Source: Rhodospirillaceae bacterium
GTDB taxonomy: Bacteria > Pseudomonadota > Alphaproteobacteria > Rhodospirillales > Casp-alpha2
NCBI GenBank assembly: GCA_016845145.1
Contig: JAERTE010000073.1
Span: forward strand, 49,984-113,983
DNA: 64,000 bases
Direction: 5' to 3'
This document shows positions 45,887 through 54,806 of the stretch, piece after piece. Numbering within the stretch: the stretch's first letter is position 1; each line of letters begins with the position of its first letter. Below the pieces are notes generated by a model. The model had not been told where the DNA came from. It did no database searches and saw nothing but the letters and a program-made list of their open reading frames with translations. The position numbers were made by a program, and so were the translations under genes.

Positions 45887-46876
45887 ATGCCGCCTCAATC
45901 AAGCCCGTTCTCCGATGTAAGCGTCATCGTTCCAGCCTACCGGTCCGCCCAGACCATCGGTCGAACGTTGAAAAGCATTGCCCGACAAACGGCTAAGCCT
46001 CGTGAAGTAATCGTTGTCGATGACGGCTCCGACGACGATACCGCCCAAGTCGCGCGATCTTTCGCGGGTACCTTAAACGGCATTGAGCTTCAAGTTATCG
46101 AACAGCAAAACGGCGGTGCCGGAGCGGCCCGCAACCGAGCGCTGAAGGCGGCGGCGGGCAAGCTGGTTGCCTTCCTGGACGCCGACGACGAATGGCTGCC
46201 GGAAAAACTCGAGCGCAGCCTGGACATTATGGCGAAAACCGATGCCGGATTGGTGTCCCATAATTTTATCATGGTCGAAAACGACAAAGAGCACGTGGTC
46301 GATTGCACCCGGCATTTTGAGGGTCACGCCAATCCCTTCGTTTCACTTTACCTGCGCGGCAACATCGCGACATCGACCGTGTTGGCCAAACGCCACCTGA
46401 TCGACCAAGCCGGCGGGTTCAACGCCGACTTGCGTTCCGGACAAGATGTCGATTTATGGCTTGGCATTACGGCCAACAAAGAGGTCAGCTTTCATATCTT
46501 CAGTGGAGCCTTGACTCGCTATCATGTCACGGCGAACAGTATTTCCAGCCGGGTGGCGGAACGGCGACGGTGCGCAATGGCCATTTTGTTGCGTCACGCC
46601 GACGCCCTCAAGGGCCAGGGGATCTGGGGCCGGTTGAACGCGCTGCTGCGGGCCGCCATCGTCGCACGGCAGGCCAGCGCGTCGTTTCAGGCCCAGGGAA
46701 AAACCGCTGCCGCCCTCAGCGTCCTGGCCTTAGCACCGCTGTCTGTCTTAAAGGTCGGGGCCACCGTTTATGCTGTACCGCTAGCCTGGCTTTGGATCGG
46801 CGGCATCAGCCTAGCTTACCTAGCCCAGTTTCGCGTTTACATTGACCCCCTCTTGTCATTGGCCGGGCTCAAATGA
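45887..46876 (+). CDS. Family 2 glycosyltransferase
   Basis: A 329-residue GT-A enzyme. VSVIVPAYRSAQTIGRTL (about residues 10-27) starts the fold, VVDDGSDDDT near residue 45 binds the nucleotide, and AFLDADDEWLPEKL near residue 93 is the metal site. GQDVDLWLG near residue 187 resembles the acceptor or catalytic-base region of inverting GT2 enzymes. The C-terminal 60 residues contain hydrophobic stretches that may attach it to the membrane. It overlaps the GT-C-like gene by 4 bases. The sugar transferred is unknown. Confidence 0.85.
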   Translation: MPPQSSPFSDVSVIVPAYRSAQTIGRTLKSIARQTAKPREVIVVDDGSDDDTAQVARSFAGTLNGIELQVIEQQNGGAGAARNRALKAAAGKLVAFLDADDEWLPEKLERSLDIMAKTDAGLVSHNFIMVENDKEHVVDCTRHFEGHANPFVSLYLRGNIATSTVLAKRHLIDQAGGFNADLRSGQDVDLWLGITANKEVSFHIFSGALTRYHVTANSISSRVAERRRCAMAILLRHADALKGQGIWGRLNALLRAAIVARQASASFQAQGKTAAALSVLALAPLSVLKVGATVYAVPLAWLWIGGISLAYLAQFRVYIDPLLSLAGLK

Positions 46877-48774
46877 CAGCGTTGCTGACACTAGCATTTC
46901 TAATCACCTCCTGCACCGGTTTCGGTGCGGCGACGTTGCGCGCCGCCGGGGTTCTCGGTGATTTGACGAAACGGGAACGACTGACCTGGGCCTTCGTGAT
47001 TGGTTACGGCATCCTTGGCTGGTTATTGTTCTTTGTCGGCATCGTCGCCTTGTACCAGTCTTTACCTTTGCTGTTGTTGCTTGGCATTGGCACGCTCGGT
47101 CTGTTCGCCTTTGTTGGCGCCCCGGCGCCGACCGCCGATGCAACCGAAGTGGCGGCGTGGGGCTCGCTGGACGGTATTTTGGCCACGGCACTGGCGATCG
47201 TTGTCGCATTCGACATCATAGAGGGGCTAGCGCCGCCCGCCGACGCCGATTCCCTCGCCTATCACTTCGCCCTGGCAAAACAATTCATTGCCGCGGAACG
47301 GCTGTTTTTCGTCGAACGGGCACTGGATGGCGCGACACCACTGCTCAACCAGATGACCTACATTCCCGCATTGGCGTTTGGCGGCGAAAAAGGACTGACA
47401 CTGTGGGCCATGGTTTCGGGATGGGGCGCCACGGCGCTGCTCTATTCGATTTCCCGGCGCTATCTTGACAGGCGCTGGTCGCTGGCCGTGGCTGTTGTCT
47501 TTCTGTCCACGCCGGCCATCGTCTATGGTGGCGGCAGCGGTCAGGTAGAGGTTCGCAACGCCATGTTCGCGACGTTGGCTGCACTTTCGGCTGCCCGCGC
47601 CGTAACCTTGAATAGCCAACGCTACGCCGTTTTGGCCGGCCTCGGCGTCGGGTTCTTTATGGCCGGGAAGTACATTGGTCTGCTTTTCGCATTTGCCTGC
47701 GGATTGTCAATATTGCTGCAACGGCGCTGGTTTGTGCAGGGTTTGATACTTACCGTCGTTGCGTTGATTGCAGGCAGTCAGTGGTACATCTGGAATACCA
47801 TTCATACGGGGGATCCCTTTTTCCCGCTGTTGATGGATCTGGTCGGCACCGGCAACTTGGCGTTTTGGAATCCGGAACAGCAAGCCACCCTGAAAAAGAT
47901 GTTGCTCGACGAAGGGCAAGGCGTCCCCCTCAACGTTTTGTGGCTTGTTCTCTATCCTTTCTTCGCGACGCTTTCGGGCTATCGCGAGTTTGAATCCGGA
48001 CGCACCGGGTTTGGCCCGTATGTCCTGTTACTATTGCCGTTTGCGGTCGCAGGTGCATGGAAATTTCGACAACGGCTAAGGCATCATTCCCTGTTTATTG
48101 TGGCTTTTGCCGCCATTCTTTTCTACGTCGTCTGGTTCTTTACCGGTTCGTCTCAGCGGGTCCGGCATCTGGTCCCCGTCATGCCGCTTGTCGTACTTAT
48201 CTTCACCGTTGCCGCACATCGGTGCGCGCGCGACCGGGGCTTGTTAAAGCCACTGATGGCAGCAACCCTGGTAACCGTCAGCATTCAATTAGCCGGTCTC
48301 GCCGTGTTCGGCCAAAACTATGTTCGATACTTTACGAGCGGAGAGTCGCGTGAAGCGTTTTTGCTGCGCAATGTTGACGGTTTTGGTGTCGTGCCCTGGA
48401 TCAACAACAACCTGAAACCCGATGATCGCTTGTATCTCATTTCCCGCCAGCTGAACTATCATCTCGATATTCCCTATTTTTATGCCCATGTGCAGGGTGA
48501 AGGTTGGATAGATATCCGCCAGGAGGCCAACAATCCTCTGTTGTTTCTCGATCAGCTCCGGGGACGCGGAATTTCCCATCTTCTTGTCGATGGCGACATT
48601 TCACCCGATGGCCCCGTCAATGGCCTTTACCAATGGCGCCCCTTGCTGCACGCTGGCTGCCTTGAGGTCGCCAAGTCATTTGAAACATTATCCATTGGGT
48701 CGCGTTCCCTAGGGCGCGCAAAACCAAACATTGCGCATGTCCTGAAAGTAAAAAACAAGAAATGTATCTTGTAA
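46873..48774 (+). CDS. GT39/ArnT-like polytopic glycosyltransferase
   Basis: A 633-residue membrane protein with about 11-13 hydrophobic segments in residues 1-460 and a periplasmic tail. After an early segment lies APPADADSLAYHFALAKQF (about residue 120), where the acidic residues fit the catalytic loop of GT-C enzymes of the PMT/ArnT clan. VYGGGSGQVEVRN near residue 220 is a second polar loop. These enzymes take a sugar from a polyprenyl phosphate donor on the periplasmic side. The donor could come from one of the polyprenyl-phosphate GT2 enzymes here. Starts as ATGA on the preceding stop. Confidence 0.72.
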   Translation: MTALLTLAFLITSCTGFGAATLRAAGVLGDLTKRERLTWAFVIGYGILGWLLFFVGIVALYQSLPLLLLLGIGTLGLFAFVGAPAPTADATEVAAWGSLDGILATALAIVVAFDIIEGLAPPADADSLAYHFALAKQFIAAERLFFVERALDGATPLLNQMTYIPALAFGGEKGLTLWAMVSGWGATALLYSISRRYLDRRWSLAVAVVFLSTPAIVYGGGSGQVEVRNAMFATLAALSAARAVTLNSQRYAVLAGLGVGFFMAGKYIGLLFAFACGLSILLQRRWFVQGLILTVVALIAGSQWYIWNTIHTGDPFFPLLMDLVGTGNLAFWNPEQQATLKKMLLDEGQGVPLNVLWLVLYPFFATLSGYREFESGRTGFGPYVLLLLPFAVAGAWKFRQRLRHHSLFIVAFAAILFYVVWFFTGSSQRVRHLVPVMPLVVLIFTVAAHRCARDRGLLKPLMAATLVTVSIQLAGLAVFGQNYVRYFTSGESREAFLLRNVDGFGVVPWINNNLKPDDRLYLISRQLNYHLDIPYFYAHVQGEGWIDIRQEANNPLLFLDQLRGRGISHLLVDGDISPDGPVNGLYQWRPLLHAGCLEVAKSFETLSIGSRSLGRAKPNIAHVLKVKNKKCIL

Positions 48775-48891
48775 CAATGGCAATGTCCGCTGCACCGCAA
48801 TATGTTAAACAACCGCCGGCCAAGAGGGTTATCCATCTTTGTGTATGATTGATCTATTCCAAACTCTCTTGATGTTTCTGGAGTACCAAAC

Positions 48892-49758
48892 TTGAAGGGT
48901 AGAACTAACGGTCAGGACGATACCGTCTTCATACGAACCAAGACGGACGTCGGAAAGGTTGCGCAAGACACCCAAGACAGCAACAGGATGTGGTGGGAAC
49001 GACTGCCGATGACCTACGCTGATTGGGAAGGCCAGAACCGTATTCCGAAAACGGAACTGGACTTTAAGGGAATCGAAGACGAAGTGTTCTCTCAGAGCCC
49101 GTTTCTTCGTACCAAATTCGATTTTTCACGTTTCAAGGGGCAACGTGTCCTTGACCTTGGCTGCGGGTCCGGAGTTTTTAGTTGTTGTTTGGCCAAGCAC
49201 GGAGCAGTGGTAACCGGCATCGATTTAACCGAGGCCGGCATCAATATGGCAAAAAGCAATACGCGCGCTCAGGGGCTCAATGTCTCAATCATACGGATGG
49301 ACGCCGAAAAGATGGCCTTCGCAGACGCTAGCTTCGATTATGTATTTTCATGGGGCGTTCTGCATCACACCAAGCACATGAATGATGCATTGACCGAGGT
49401 TCATCGAGTCCTCAAGCCCGGCGGTAGAGGATTGATGATGGTTTATCACAAGAACAGTGTTGTTTATTACGTGCACGGGCTTTTCTGGCTACTTTTGAAG
49501 GGGAAATTATTTTCCGGCTATTCGCTGAAAAGCGTTCAGGATTTCTACACTGATGGCTATTACCATCGCTATCTGAGCAAAAGCGAGTTGGCGATGCGGT
49601 TGAAATCAGTCGGTCTCAAGTCTAACCGGTTTTTTGTGACTCAATATCGCAAAAAGATTCTCCCGCTTATCCCTAATTGGCTCGACCAAGCCCTCAAAAA
49701 CCGATTTGGCATGTGTCTGATTGTTGAATTTGAAAAGGCTGCGGATGAGTCTGCTTAA
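48892..49758 (+). CDS. Class I SAM-dependent methyltransferase
   Basis: A 288-residue protein. SAM motif I is VLDLGCGSGVFSCCLA near residue 85, strand 2 ends in VTGIDLT, and DYVFSWGVLHHTKHM near residue 147 is motif IV. The HRVLKPGGRGLMMVYHKNS strand follows. It resembles the methyltransferase at 16.6-17.6 kb in layout and in its C-terminal Tyr/His-rich part. The TTG at 48892 is used because GGAG lies 8 bases before it. It stands alone, with a remnant insertion element behind it. Confidence 0.78.
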   Translation: MKGRTNGQDDTVFIRTKTDVGKVAQDTQDSNRMWWERLPMTYADWEGQNRIPKTELDFKGIEDEVFSQSPFLRTKFDFSRFKGQRVLDLGCGSGVFSCCLAKHGAVVTGIDLTEAGINMAKSNTRAQGLNVSIIRMDAEKMAFADASFDYVFSWGVLHHTKHMNDALTEVHRVLKPGGRGLMMVYHKNSVVYYVHGLFWLLLKGKLFSGYSLKSVQDFYTDGYYHRYLSKSELAMRLKSVGLKSNRFFVTQYRKKILPLIPNWLDQALKNRFGMCLIVEFEKAADESA

Positions 49759-50085
49759 AAACTCTAAAAAAACTTTGATTAGATCGGTGGTTCTTTGATA
49801 TCCGCGGTCTTTTGGCCCGCCTCCTGCTCCTTCAAAATCCCGATGATCTGCTCTTTGGTGAGCCTTGATCATTTCATCACCCTTCTCCTCTCATGATGAC
49901 GGACTCTACATAATTCTAGCGGAGAAAACGGAGCTTAGGTCAGTTCTTCTTATCAATGAGCTCGACCGACTAAAAATCCTAAAATAAAGAAAAGACTTAC
50001 TGGCCTTCCTTGTTGTTAGTCTAAACTTGCTATCGCGAGTTTTGATCTTATATACATAAGGAGATTTTCCAGGGGTCGGCCATTT
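49759..50085. other. Intergenic region with IS remnant and possible promoter
   Basis: The 327 bases between the methyltransferase and the B12 radical SAM gene hold a degraded IS3-family end (49797-49942) and about 140 AT-rich bases. In those, CTTAT-ATAC-ATAAG at 50047-50060 is a short inverted repeat next to a possible -10 box for the radical SAM gene. No intact gene is present. Confidence 0.5.
49797..49942 (-). mobile_element. Remnant of an IS3-family insertion sequence (start of orfA)
   Basis: Read on the minus strand, the segment begins near 49942 with TGACCTAAG, a plausible terminal repeat. A GAGGAGAAGGG ribosome site follows and then ATG at 49877. The frame from there gives M K stop S R L T K E Q I I G I L K E Q E A G, where IS3-family OrfA proteins have M K R S R F T. 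A TGA replaces the expected CGA Arg codon. Similarity ends after T A D I near 49797, where the rest of the element is missing. It is non-functional and marks past insertion and deletion. Confidence 0.72.
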
Positions 50086-51531
50086 ATGCGTGTTTTGTTG
50101 ATCTTTAAGGATTCCGTCGCCGTCGAGCGGATGGCCGTTATCCAAATCAGTGCCGCCTTAAAAAGGGCTGGCCATGACGTGCGCATGTGGATCGCTTCGG
50201 TAAACGAGCCCGCTGCTTTGCATGAGATAATGGCCGAATTCAAGCCTCAGATCCTGGGGTATAGCGCCATGACCGGAGAACACATTCCGCTGGTGGCTCT
50301 CAACATCGAGCTTCGGAAACAATACGATTTTTATACGGTTTTCGGTGGCCCACATGCCACCTTCTGTCATGATTTCATTGAAGAGCCTAGCGTTGACGCC
50401 ATCTGCATCGGCGAAGGGGATGTGGTGTTTCCTGCCTTCTGCGATAGCATGGAAAGTGGCGGGGAATATTGGAAAACGCCAACGTTCCACGTTAAGCACG
50501 AGGGCGAAATTTTCCGAAATCCGCTGAATGACCTTGTCCCCGAGCTTGCGGAACTGGAGTTTCCCGACCGCAAGCTGCTTTATGACCTCGACCCCAACAT
50601 GGCCAAGATGGGGACCAAATATTTTATGGCGGCGCGGGGTTGCCCGTACAAATGTTCGTACTGCTTTAACATAAAGTATAATGAAAACTACAAGGACAAA
50701 GGCAAGGTTGTTCGCAGCCGCACACCACTTCAGGTTATCGAGGAAATAGAATGGGTGCGGGAAAGATATCCGCTTGATCACGTCTCGTTTCTCGATGATT
50801 TGTTTATCCTCAAGCCCCGTGACTGGTTGCTCGAGTTCTCTGCGCTTTACAAAGAACGAATTGGGCTGCCTTGGTCATGTACAGTTCGCGCCAATACCGT
50901 CAAGAACGACATGATCGCCATCCTCAAGGATTGCGGCCTTGCCTGGGTCTGGATGGGTGTCGAGTGTGGCGATGAGGAAATTGCCAACAATGTTCTGGCG
51001 CGCGGCCTTACAAACCGGGAAATCATCGCCGCATCCCGCGTTTTGGAATCCAACGGTGTCGGCCTGATTGCGCAAAACTTGATCGGCCTGCCGGTGCCTG
51101 ATCCAATTGCCGCCGATTTAAAAACACTTGATCTGAACATCGAGCTTCGGCCCAGCTTAGGCTGGTCTTCCATTCTTTATCCTTATCCAGGTTCACCTGT
51201 TGAGAGATACGCCCGGATGACAGGCCATCTGAAGGGCGAGCCTATCTATATGGAAACCAACAAACGGTCTTCCATGCTGGATTTCGGGTCTGATTCAAAA
51301 CGGCGCAAAATCGAAAATATCCATAAGCTGTTCGGGATCATTGTCCGGTTTCCTTGGTTGCGACCGCATGCGGAATTTCTGGCTAGCCTGCCACTAACGG
51401 GCCTTTACAGGTTCATATGGTACGCTTGGTACGGATACTGTATTAAGATTAAATTGACACGAATTAAGTCATACCGTCGCGAGCTGCCCTACTTCATGGG
51501 TCTCTTCTTTCGAATGCTCGTCAAAAGTTAG
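50086..51531 (+). CDS. B12-binding-domain radical SAM protein
   Basis: A 481-residue enzyme. The N-terminal cobalamin-type domain includes VERMAVIQISAALKRAGHDV and VFGGPHATFCHDF (about residues 85-97). The radical SAM core has CPYKCSYC (C-x3-C-x2-C) near residue 186. The C-terminus is basic and hydrophobic. It is a relative of the enzyme at 36-37.5 kb but clearly diverged. It heads a unit with a GT2 (38 bases after) and a methyltransferase. Possible jobs are C-methylation of a sugar or lipid carrier. The substrate is unknown. Confidence 0.8.
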   Translation: MRVLLIFKDSVAVERMAVIQISAALKRAGHDVRMWIASVNEPAALHEIMAEFKPQILGYSAMTGEHIPLVALNIELRKQYDFYTVFGGPHATFCHDFIEEPSVDAICIGEGDVVFPAFCDSMESGGEYWKTPTFHVKHEGEIFRNPLNDLVPELAELEFPDRKLLYDLDPNMAKMGTKYFMAARGCPYKCSYCFNIKYNENYKDKGKVVRSRTPLQVIEEIEWVRERYPLDHVSFLDDLFILKPRDWLLEFSALYKERIGLPWSCTVRANTVKNDMIAILKDCGLAWVWMGVECGDEEIANNVLARGLTNREIIAASRVLESNGVGLIAQNLIGLPVPDPIAADLKTLDLNIELRPSLGWSSILYPYPGSPVERYARMTGHLKGEPIYMETNKRSSMLDFGSDSKRRKIENIHKLFGIIVRFPWLRPHAEFLASLPLTGLYRFIWYAWYGYCIKIKLTRIKSYRRELPYFMGLFFRMLVKS

Positions 51532-51569
51532 ACAACCGTTTTTTGTCGTTTCGAGATTCCGCAAATATT

Positions 51570-52280
51570 ATGACATCGATTTCAATTCTGGTTCCTGCCT
51601 ACAACGAGCGTGAGAGCATTCTAGCAGTGCTGACGCAAATCCAAGACCAGTCTGTTCAAGGCTTCGAATACGAGGTCATCGTTGTCGACGACGGGTCAAC
51701 CGATGGTACGGGCGACTTGCTTGAACAGAACCCCGATCTCTACAACGTCCTTATTCGTCAGCCGGAAAATCGCGGTAAAGGCGCCGCTGTCAAGGCCGGC
51801 CTCAAGAAGGCCACGGGTGACTATATTCTGTTTCAAGACGCCGACTTGGAATACGATCCGTCGGATTATTACAAGCTGTTTTTACCCATATCCCGCTTTG
51901 AAGCCGACCTTGTGATGGGAAGCCGAATGGTTGCCCCGGAATATACCCGTGTTTCCTATTTCTGGAATAAGGTCGGCAACCGGGTGATTACGTTGGCTTT
52001 CAATGTGTTGAACAACACTACGTTCACGGATATCTATTCATGCTATCTGATGTATCGTAGAGGCTTGGTCGATCCCGACAGTCTTGTTTCGGAGGGCTGG
52101 GAACAACACGCTGAAATCCTGTCTATTGCGACAAAAAATGCCAAGAACATGTACGAGGTTCCGGTTAGCTATCATGGCCGCACTCATGAAGAAGGTAAAA
52201 AAATCCGTGCTCATCACGCCATCGCCGTGATCTTGATGATTATGAAAATGCGGCTTTTTGGCTCGAAATCAACCTCGTGA
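51570..52280 (+). CDS. Family 2 glycosyltransferase, polyprenyl-phosphate type
   Basis: A 236-residue DPM1-like GT2. ISILVPAYNERESIL (residues 4-18), VVDDGSTDGTGDLL near residue 40 and FQDADLEYDPSDYYKL near residue 88 (metal site) are all intact. The C-terminal VSYHGRTHEEGKKI is the signature of undecaprenyl-phosphate glucose/mannose-type synthases. ATG 51570 is preferred over a TTG nine codons upstream. It is coupled to the following methyltransferase by a GTGA overlap. The degraded gene at 59.6 kb seems to be a remnant of such a pair. Confidence 0.87.
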   Translation: MTSISILVPAYNERESILAVLTQIQDQSVQGFEYEVIVVDDGSTDGTGDLLEQNPDLYNVLIRQPENRGKGAAVKAGLKKATGDYILFQDADLEYDPSDYYKLFLPISRFEADLVMGSRMVAPEYTRVSYFWNKVGNRVITLAFNVLNNTTFTDIYSCYLMYRRGLVDPDSLVSEGWEQHAEILSIATKNAKNMYEVPVSYHGRTHEEGKKIRAHHAIAVILMIMKMRLFGSKSTS

Positions 52281-53080
52281 AATCGCCGGAAATGACAACC
52301 CAGATACCTAACTCCAACCACGAAGCATCCATCGACCGGAACTCACCCTCCATGCCCCAACCCGAATACGAAGGTCGGGATCTGGAGGTTTTGTTCAACC
52401 TGCCGCATTACTACGACTGGATTGTCAGTACATTTCGACCTTGGTTAAGTGGCCATACCATGGAAATTGGAGCGGGAATTGGGACAATATCCACACGGCT
52501 GGTGGACAATGTTGATCGTCTCGACATTGTCGAGCCTTCCGCCCATCTTGCCCCGCGCTTTCCGAAATCTTTGACCGACAATCCAAAAACTTCGTTTTTT
52601 TTTGAGACTCTGGAACGACACTTGCCACAAGTCGCCGATATTGCCTGTGATAGCGTGGTTATGGTCAATGTCCTGGAGCACATCGAAGATGACGCAGCGG
52701 CCGTACGCGAACTTCACCGGGTATTAAAACCGGGCGGGCATTTGTTGTTGTTCGTTCCAGCGTTGGCATTTCTGTTCAGTGAGCTTGATCGCCTGCATGG
52801 CCATTATCGTCGTTATCACTTGCGCCCGTTGGCCGACTTGTTAGAGCGCAACGGCTTTCAGATTGTGTTGAAACGGTATTTTGATATGGCCGGCGTGTTA
52901 CCCTGGTGGTTGGTCAACACGATTGGCAGAAAGGCTACTTTCGACCCAGGCATGGTCAAGCTCTATGACCGGTTTGTCATCCCGGTGAGCCGGTTTGTCG
53001 AGAAAAAATTGTCCCCTCCCATTGGCCGAAACATCATCATTGTCGCGGAAAGACTGCCGACCAGAGAGGCGGGTTCGTGA
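52277..53080 (+). CDS. Class I SAM-dependent methyltransferase
   Basis: A 267-residue protein. SAM motif I is TMEIGAGIGTISTRL near residue 60, motif IV is DSVVMVNVLEHIEDDAAAVREL near residue 120, and HRVLKPGGHLLLFVPA follows. The C-terminal third (LPWWLVNTIGRKATFDPGMV and the KLYDRFVIP strand) is diagnostic for methyltransferases that pair with GT2 enzymes. The start is GTG on the preceding stop. The next gene is convergent, 36 bases away. Confidence 0.82.
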   Translation: MKSPEMTTQIPNSNHEASIDRNSPSMPQPEYEGRDLEVLFNLPHYYDWIVSTFRPWLSGHTMEIGAGIGTISTRLVDNVDRLDIVEPSAHLAPRFPKSLTDNPKTSFFFETLERHLPQVADIACDSVVMVNVLEHIEDDAAAVRELHRVLKPGGHLLLFVPALAFLFSELDRLHGHYRRYHLRPLADLLERNGFQIVLKRYFDMAGVLPWWLVNTIGRKATFDPGMVKLYDRFVIPVSRFVEKKLSPPIGRNIIIVAERLPTREAGS

Positions 53081-53116
53081 TGAGGCGAGAGGGCGTGTGC
53101 CGATTCAAGGCCCATT

Positions 53117-54469
53117 TCAAGTAGGCTGTGGGCGTTGCCCCAGGCTAACTGCAAGAAAAACCAGCGGCGACATAATCAAAAAGAATTTCACGGCATTCGC
53201 CACGTACAGCGCGAAGTCCTGATCGAAATCGATCAACCACGGCAACAACGCCACGACCGTCATCGCGGAGATACTGTAGGGATTTCTTCCAATCCACATC
53301 AAACCACCCAGGCATCCTAACAATATCCCCCCGTGCAACAATAATCCGATTAGGCCACCATGGATCACTGGCTGGCCCAGCAACGTGATCGAGGCGGAAT
53401 GAGCGTTCTTGACTTTCGAACCGCAATAATCGCGTGAATATTCCGCGCCCAATGACAGGTTTGGCTTCTCCGGCCAGAGCACGCGTGGAACAAGCCCCTT
53501 CAACCAAAAAAATTGATTGGTCGCGGTAAACGGCTGCTCTCGATGTTTTTCGAGAACTTTCTGGAAGCAATACTTGGTTGCTGTCTGACGTAAGACGAGC
53601 TTGCCGCTCAAGACTTTTCCGAACATTACCGCGGGAGTGTAAGCTTTGTTACCTAGGGCTGAACTCTTCGGCATGCGCATGATCTGTGCGATTTGAACAA
53701 GGCTGACAAAGATGACTATCGAAACCAAGCCAGCTCCTAAGATCGCTCTAATGGAAGCCTTATTCAGTCTTAGCCAATATAACAATCCGGCAAATATCAT
53801 GAATGCCGGCTTTTTCGCTTCTTGAATGAACACCTGTCCGGCAATCACCAACACGATAACCGCAACGATCAACAGTTTGTTCTTTCCCAGTGCTCCGGCC
53901 GCTTGATAGACGAGAAAGACAAGACAAAACGCGAGCACCGGCGGTGAAATGGAACGGATCGCTCCGAAGTTCGGCCCGCCGGATTGTTGGGACACGTAGT
54001 TGGCAACATTGACCAAAGACACGGTGACGGCGATGAGGGCAAATAAATAGACATGTTTGTCTGCTCTATTTACCCGGCTCAGGCCTTTCTCACTCGACGG
54101 GCTTGTGTAAACGGAAATGAAACTGTGAAACGCAGTGCACCATAACCCAAAAACGACAATCGTCCGTTCAGCATCGCTGCCATAAAATCCTTCAACCAAA
54201 TGGAACGGCAGTAGTTTATAATCGATGTCAAAAATCCCTAAAATAAGGGAATAGAAAACAATTGATATAGCGCCAAGCAAAAACAGTGGTGATGTCAGAA
54301 ACCAGCTGTTCCCTTTTCTCAGTTCCAGAATAATCTGGACAAACAGTGCCAGGGCCGCACCAAGCCTAACCGCTGCGATGGGCAGCATTTCCAGCATGGT
54401 TCCGGTAGCAACGATCCCGGCAATGATGACAGCCGACCATTGGGTCAGTGGCGAGAGAACTCCCATCAA
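53117..54469 (-). CDS. Putative oligosaccharide repeat-unit polymerase (Wzy-like)
   Basis: A 450-residue membrane protein with about 11-12 segments and a large periplasmic loop (about residues 265-370). The loop carries KGLVPRVLWPEKPNLSLG and the AEYSRDYCG stretch, where Pro-Arg and Pro-x-Lys-Pro residues recur in O-antigen polymerases and ligases. Wzy proteins are poorly conserved, so the call rests on size, topology and this loop. The start is TTG 54469 or ATG 54466 behind AGGAGG. Divergent from asnB. It would join repeat units in the periplasm. Confidence 0.65.
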   Translation of the reverse strand: MMGVLSPLTQWSAVIIAGIVATGTMLEMLPIAAVRLGAALALFVQIILELRKGNSWFLTSPLFLLGAISIVFYSLILGIFDIDYKLLPFHLVEGFYGSDAERTIVVFGLWCTAFHSFISVYTSPSSEKGLSRVNRADKHVYLFALIAVTVSLVNVANYVSQQSGGPNFGAIRSISPPVLAFCLVFLVYQAAGALGKNKLLIVAVIVLVIAGQVFIQEAKKPAFMIFAGLLYWLRLNKASIRAILGAGLVSIVIFVSLVQIAQIMRMPKSSALGNKAYTPAVMFGKVLSGKLVLRQTATKYCFQKVLEKHREQPFTATNQFFWLKGLVPRVLWPEKPNLSLGAEYSRDYCGSKVKNAHSASITLLGQPVIHGGLIGLLLHGGILLGCLGGLMWIGRNPYSISAMTVVALLPWLIDFDQDFALYVANAVKFFLIMSPLVFLAVSLGQRPQPT

Positions 54470-54806
54470 TTTGCCATCTCCCTCCTAAACCAAATGCTCA
54501 TTGCGAGCCGTCACACTCGCTTGTTTGATTAATACAGTTCATCGGGTTCGCTGACCAGTCCGACACCACGCGCCCCTGGCCCGGATAGAGCAGCTTCCGC
54601 TCCGGCTCCCGCGGTTTCTAAAATAGCATCATCGAGCGGTCTGAAGTACTCCCCGTAGTAACTCCGGTGTATACCAATGTTGCGCTTGGTTTGTGAATTC
54701 AGCGGGCCGTTATTATAGTATCCCGTCAATCACTTGAGCCAACATCTGATACCGAGTGGCAAAGCTGTTTCCCTGGAGCAGAAAGATCGTCGAGGAGAAC
54801 ATCTGA
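54470..54806. other. Divergent intergenic region
   Basis: The 337 bases between the Wzy-like gene and asnB contain a TATAAT at 54712-54717 on the minus strand with only a weak -35 match (TTGGCT) at a 19-base spacing. It would give a leader of about 240 bases for the Wzy-like gene. A 66-codon minus-strand frame (54529-54729) starts only at TTG and was not accepted as a gene. No ops-like element or copy of the 43-bp operator module was found. Confidence 0.4.

Noticed and set aside
54529..54729. A 66-codon minus-strand frame between the Wzy-like gene and asnB
   Set aside because: Only a TTG start, no ribosome site, no recognised family. It could be a gene fragment but the evidence is too thin.
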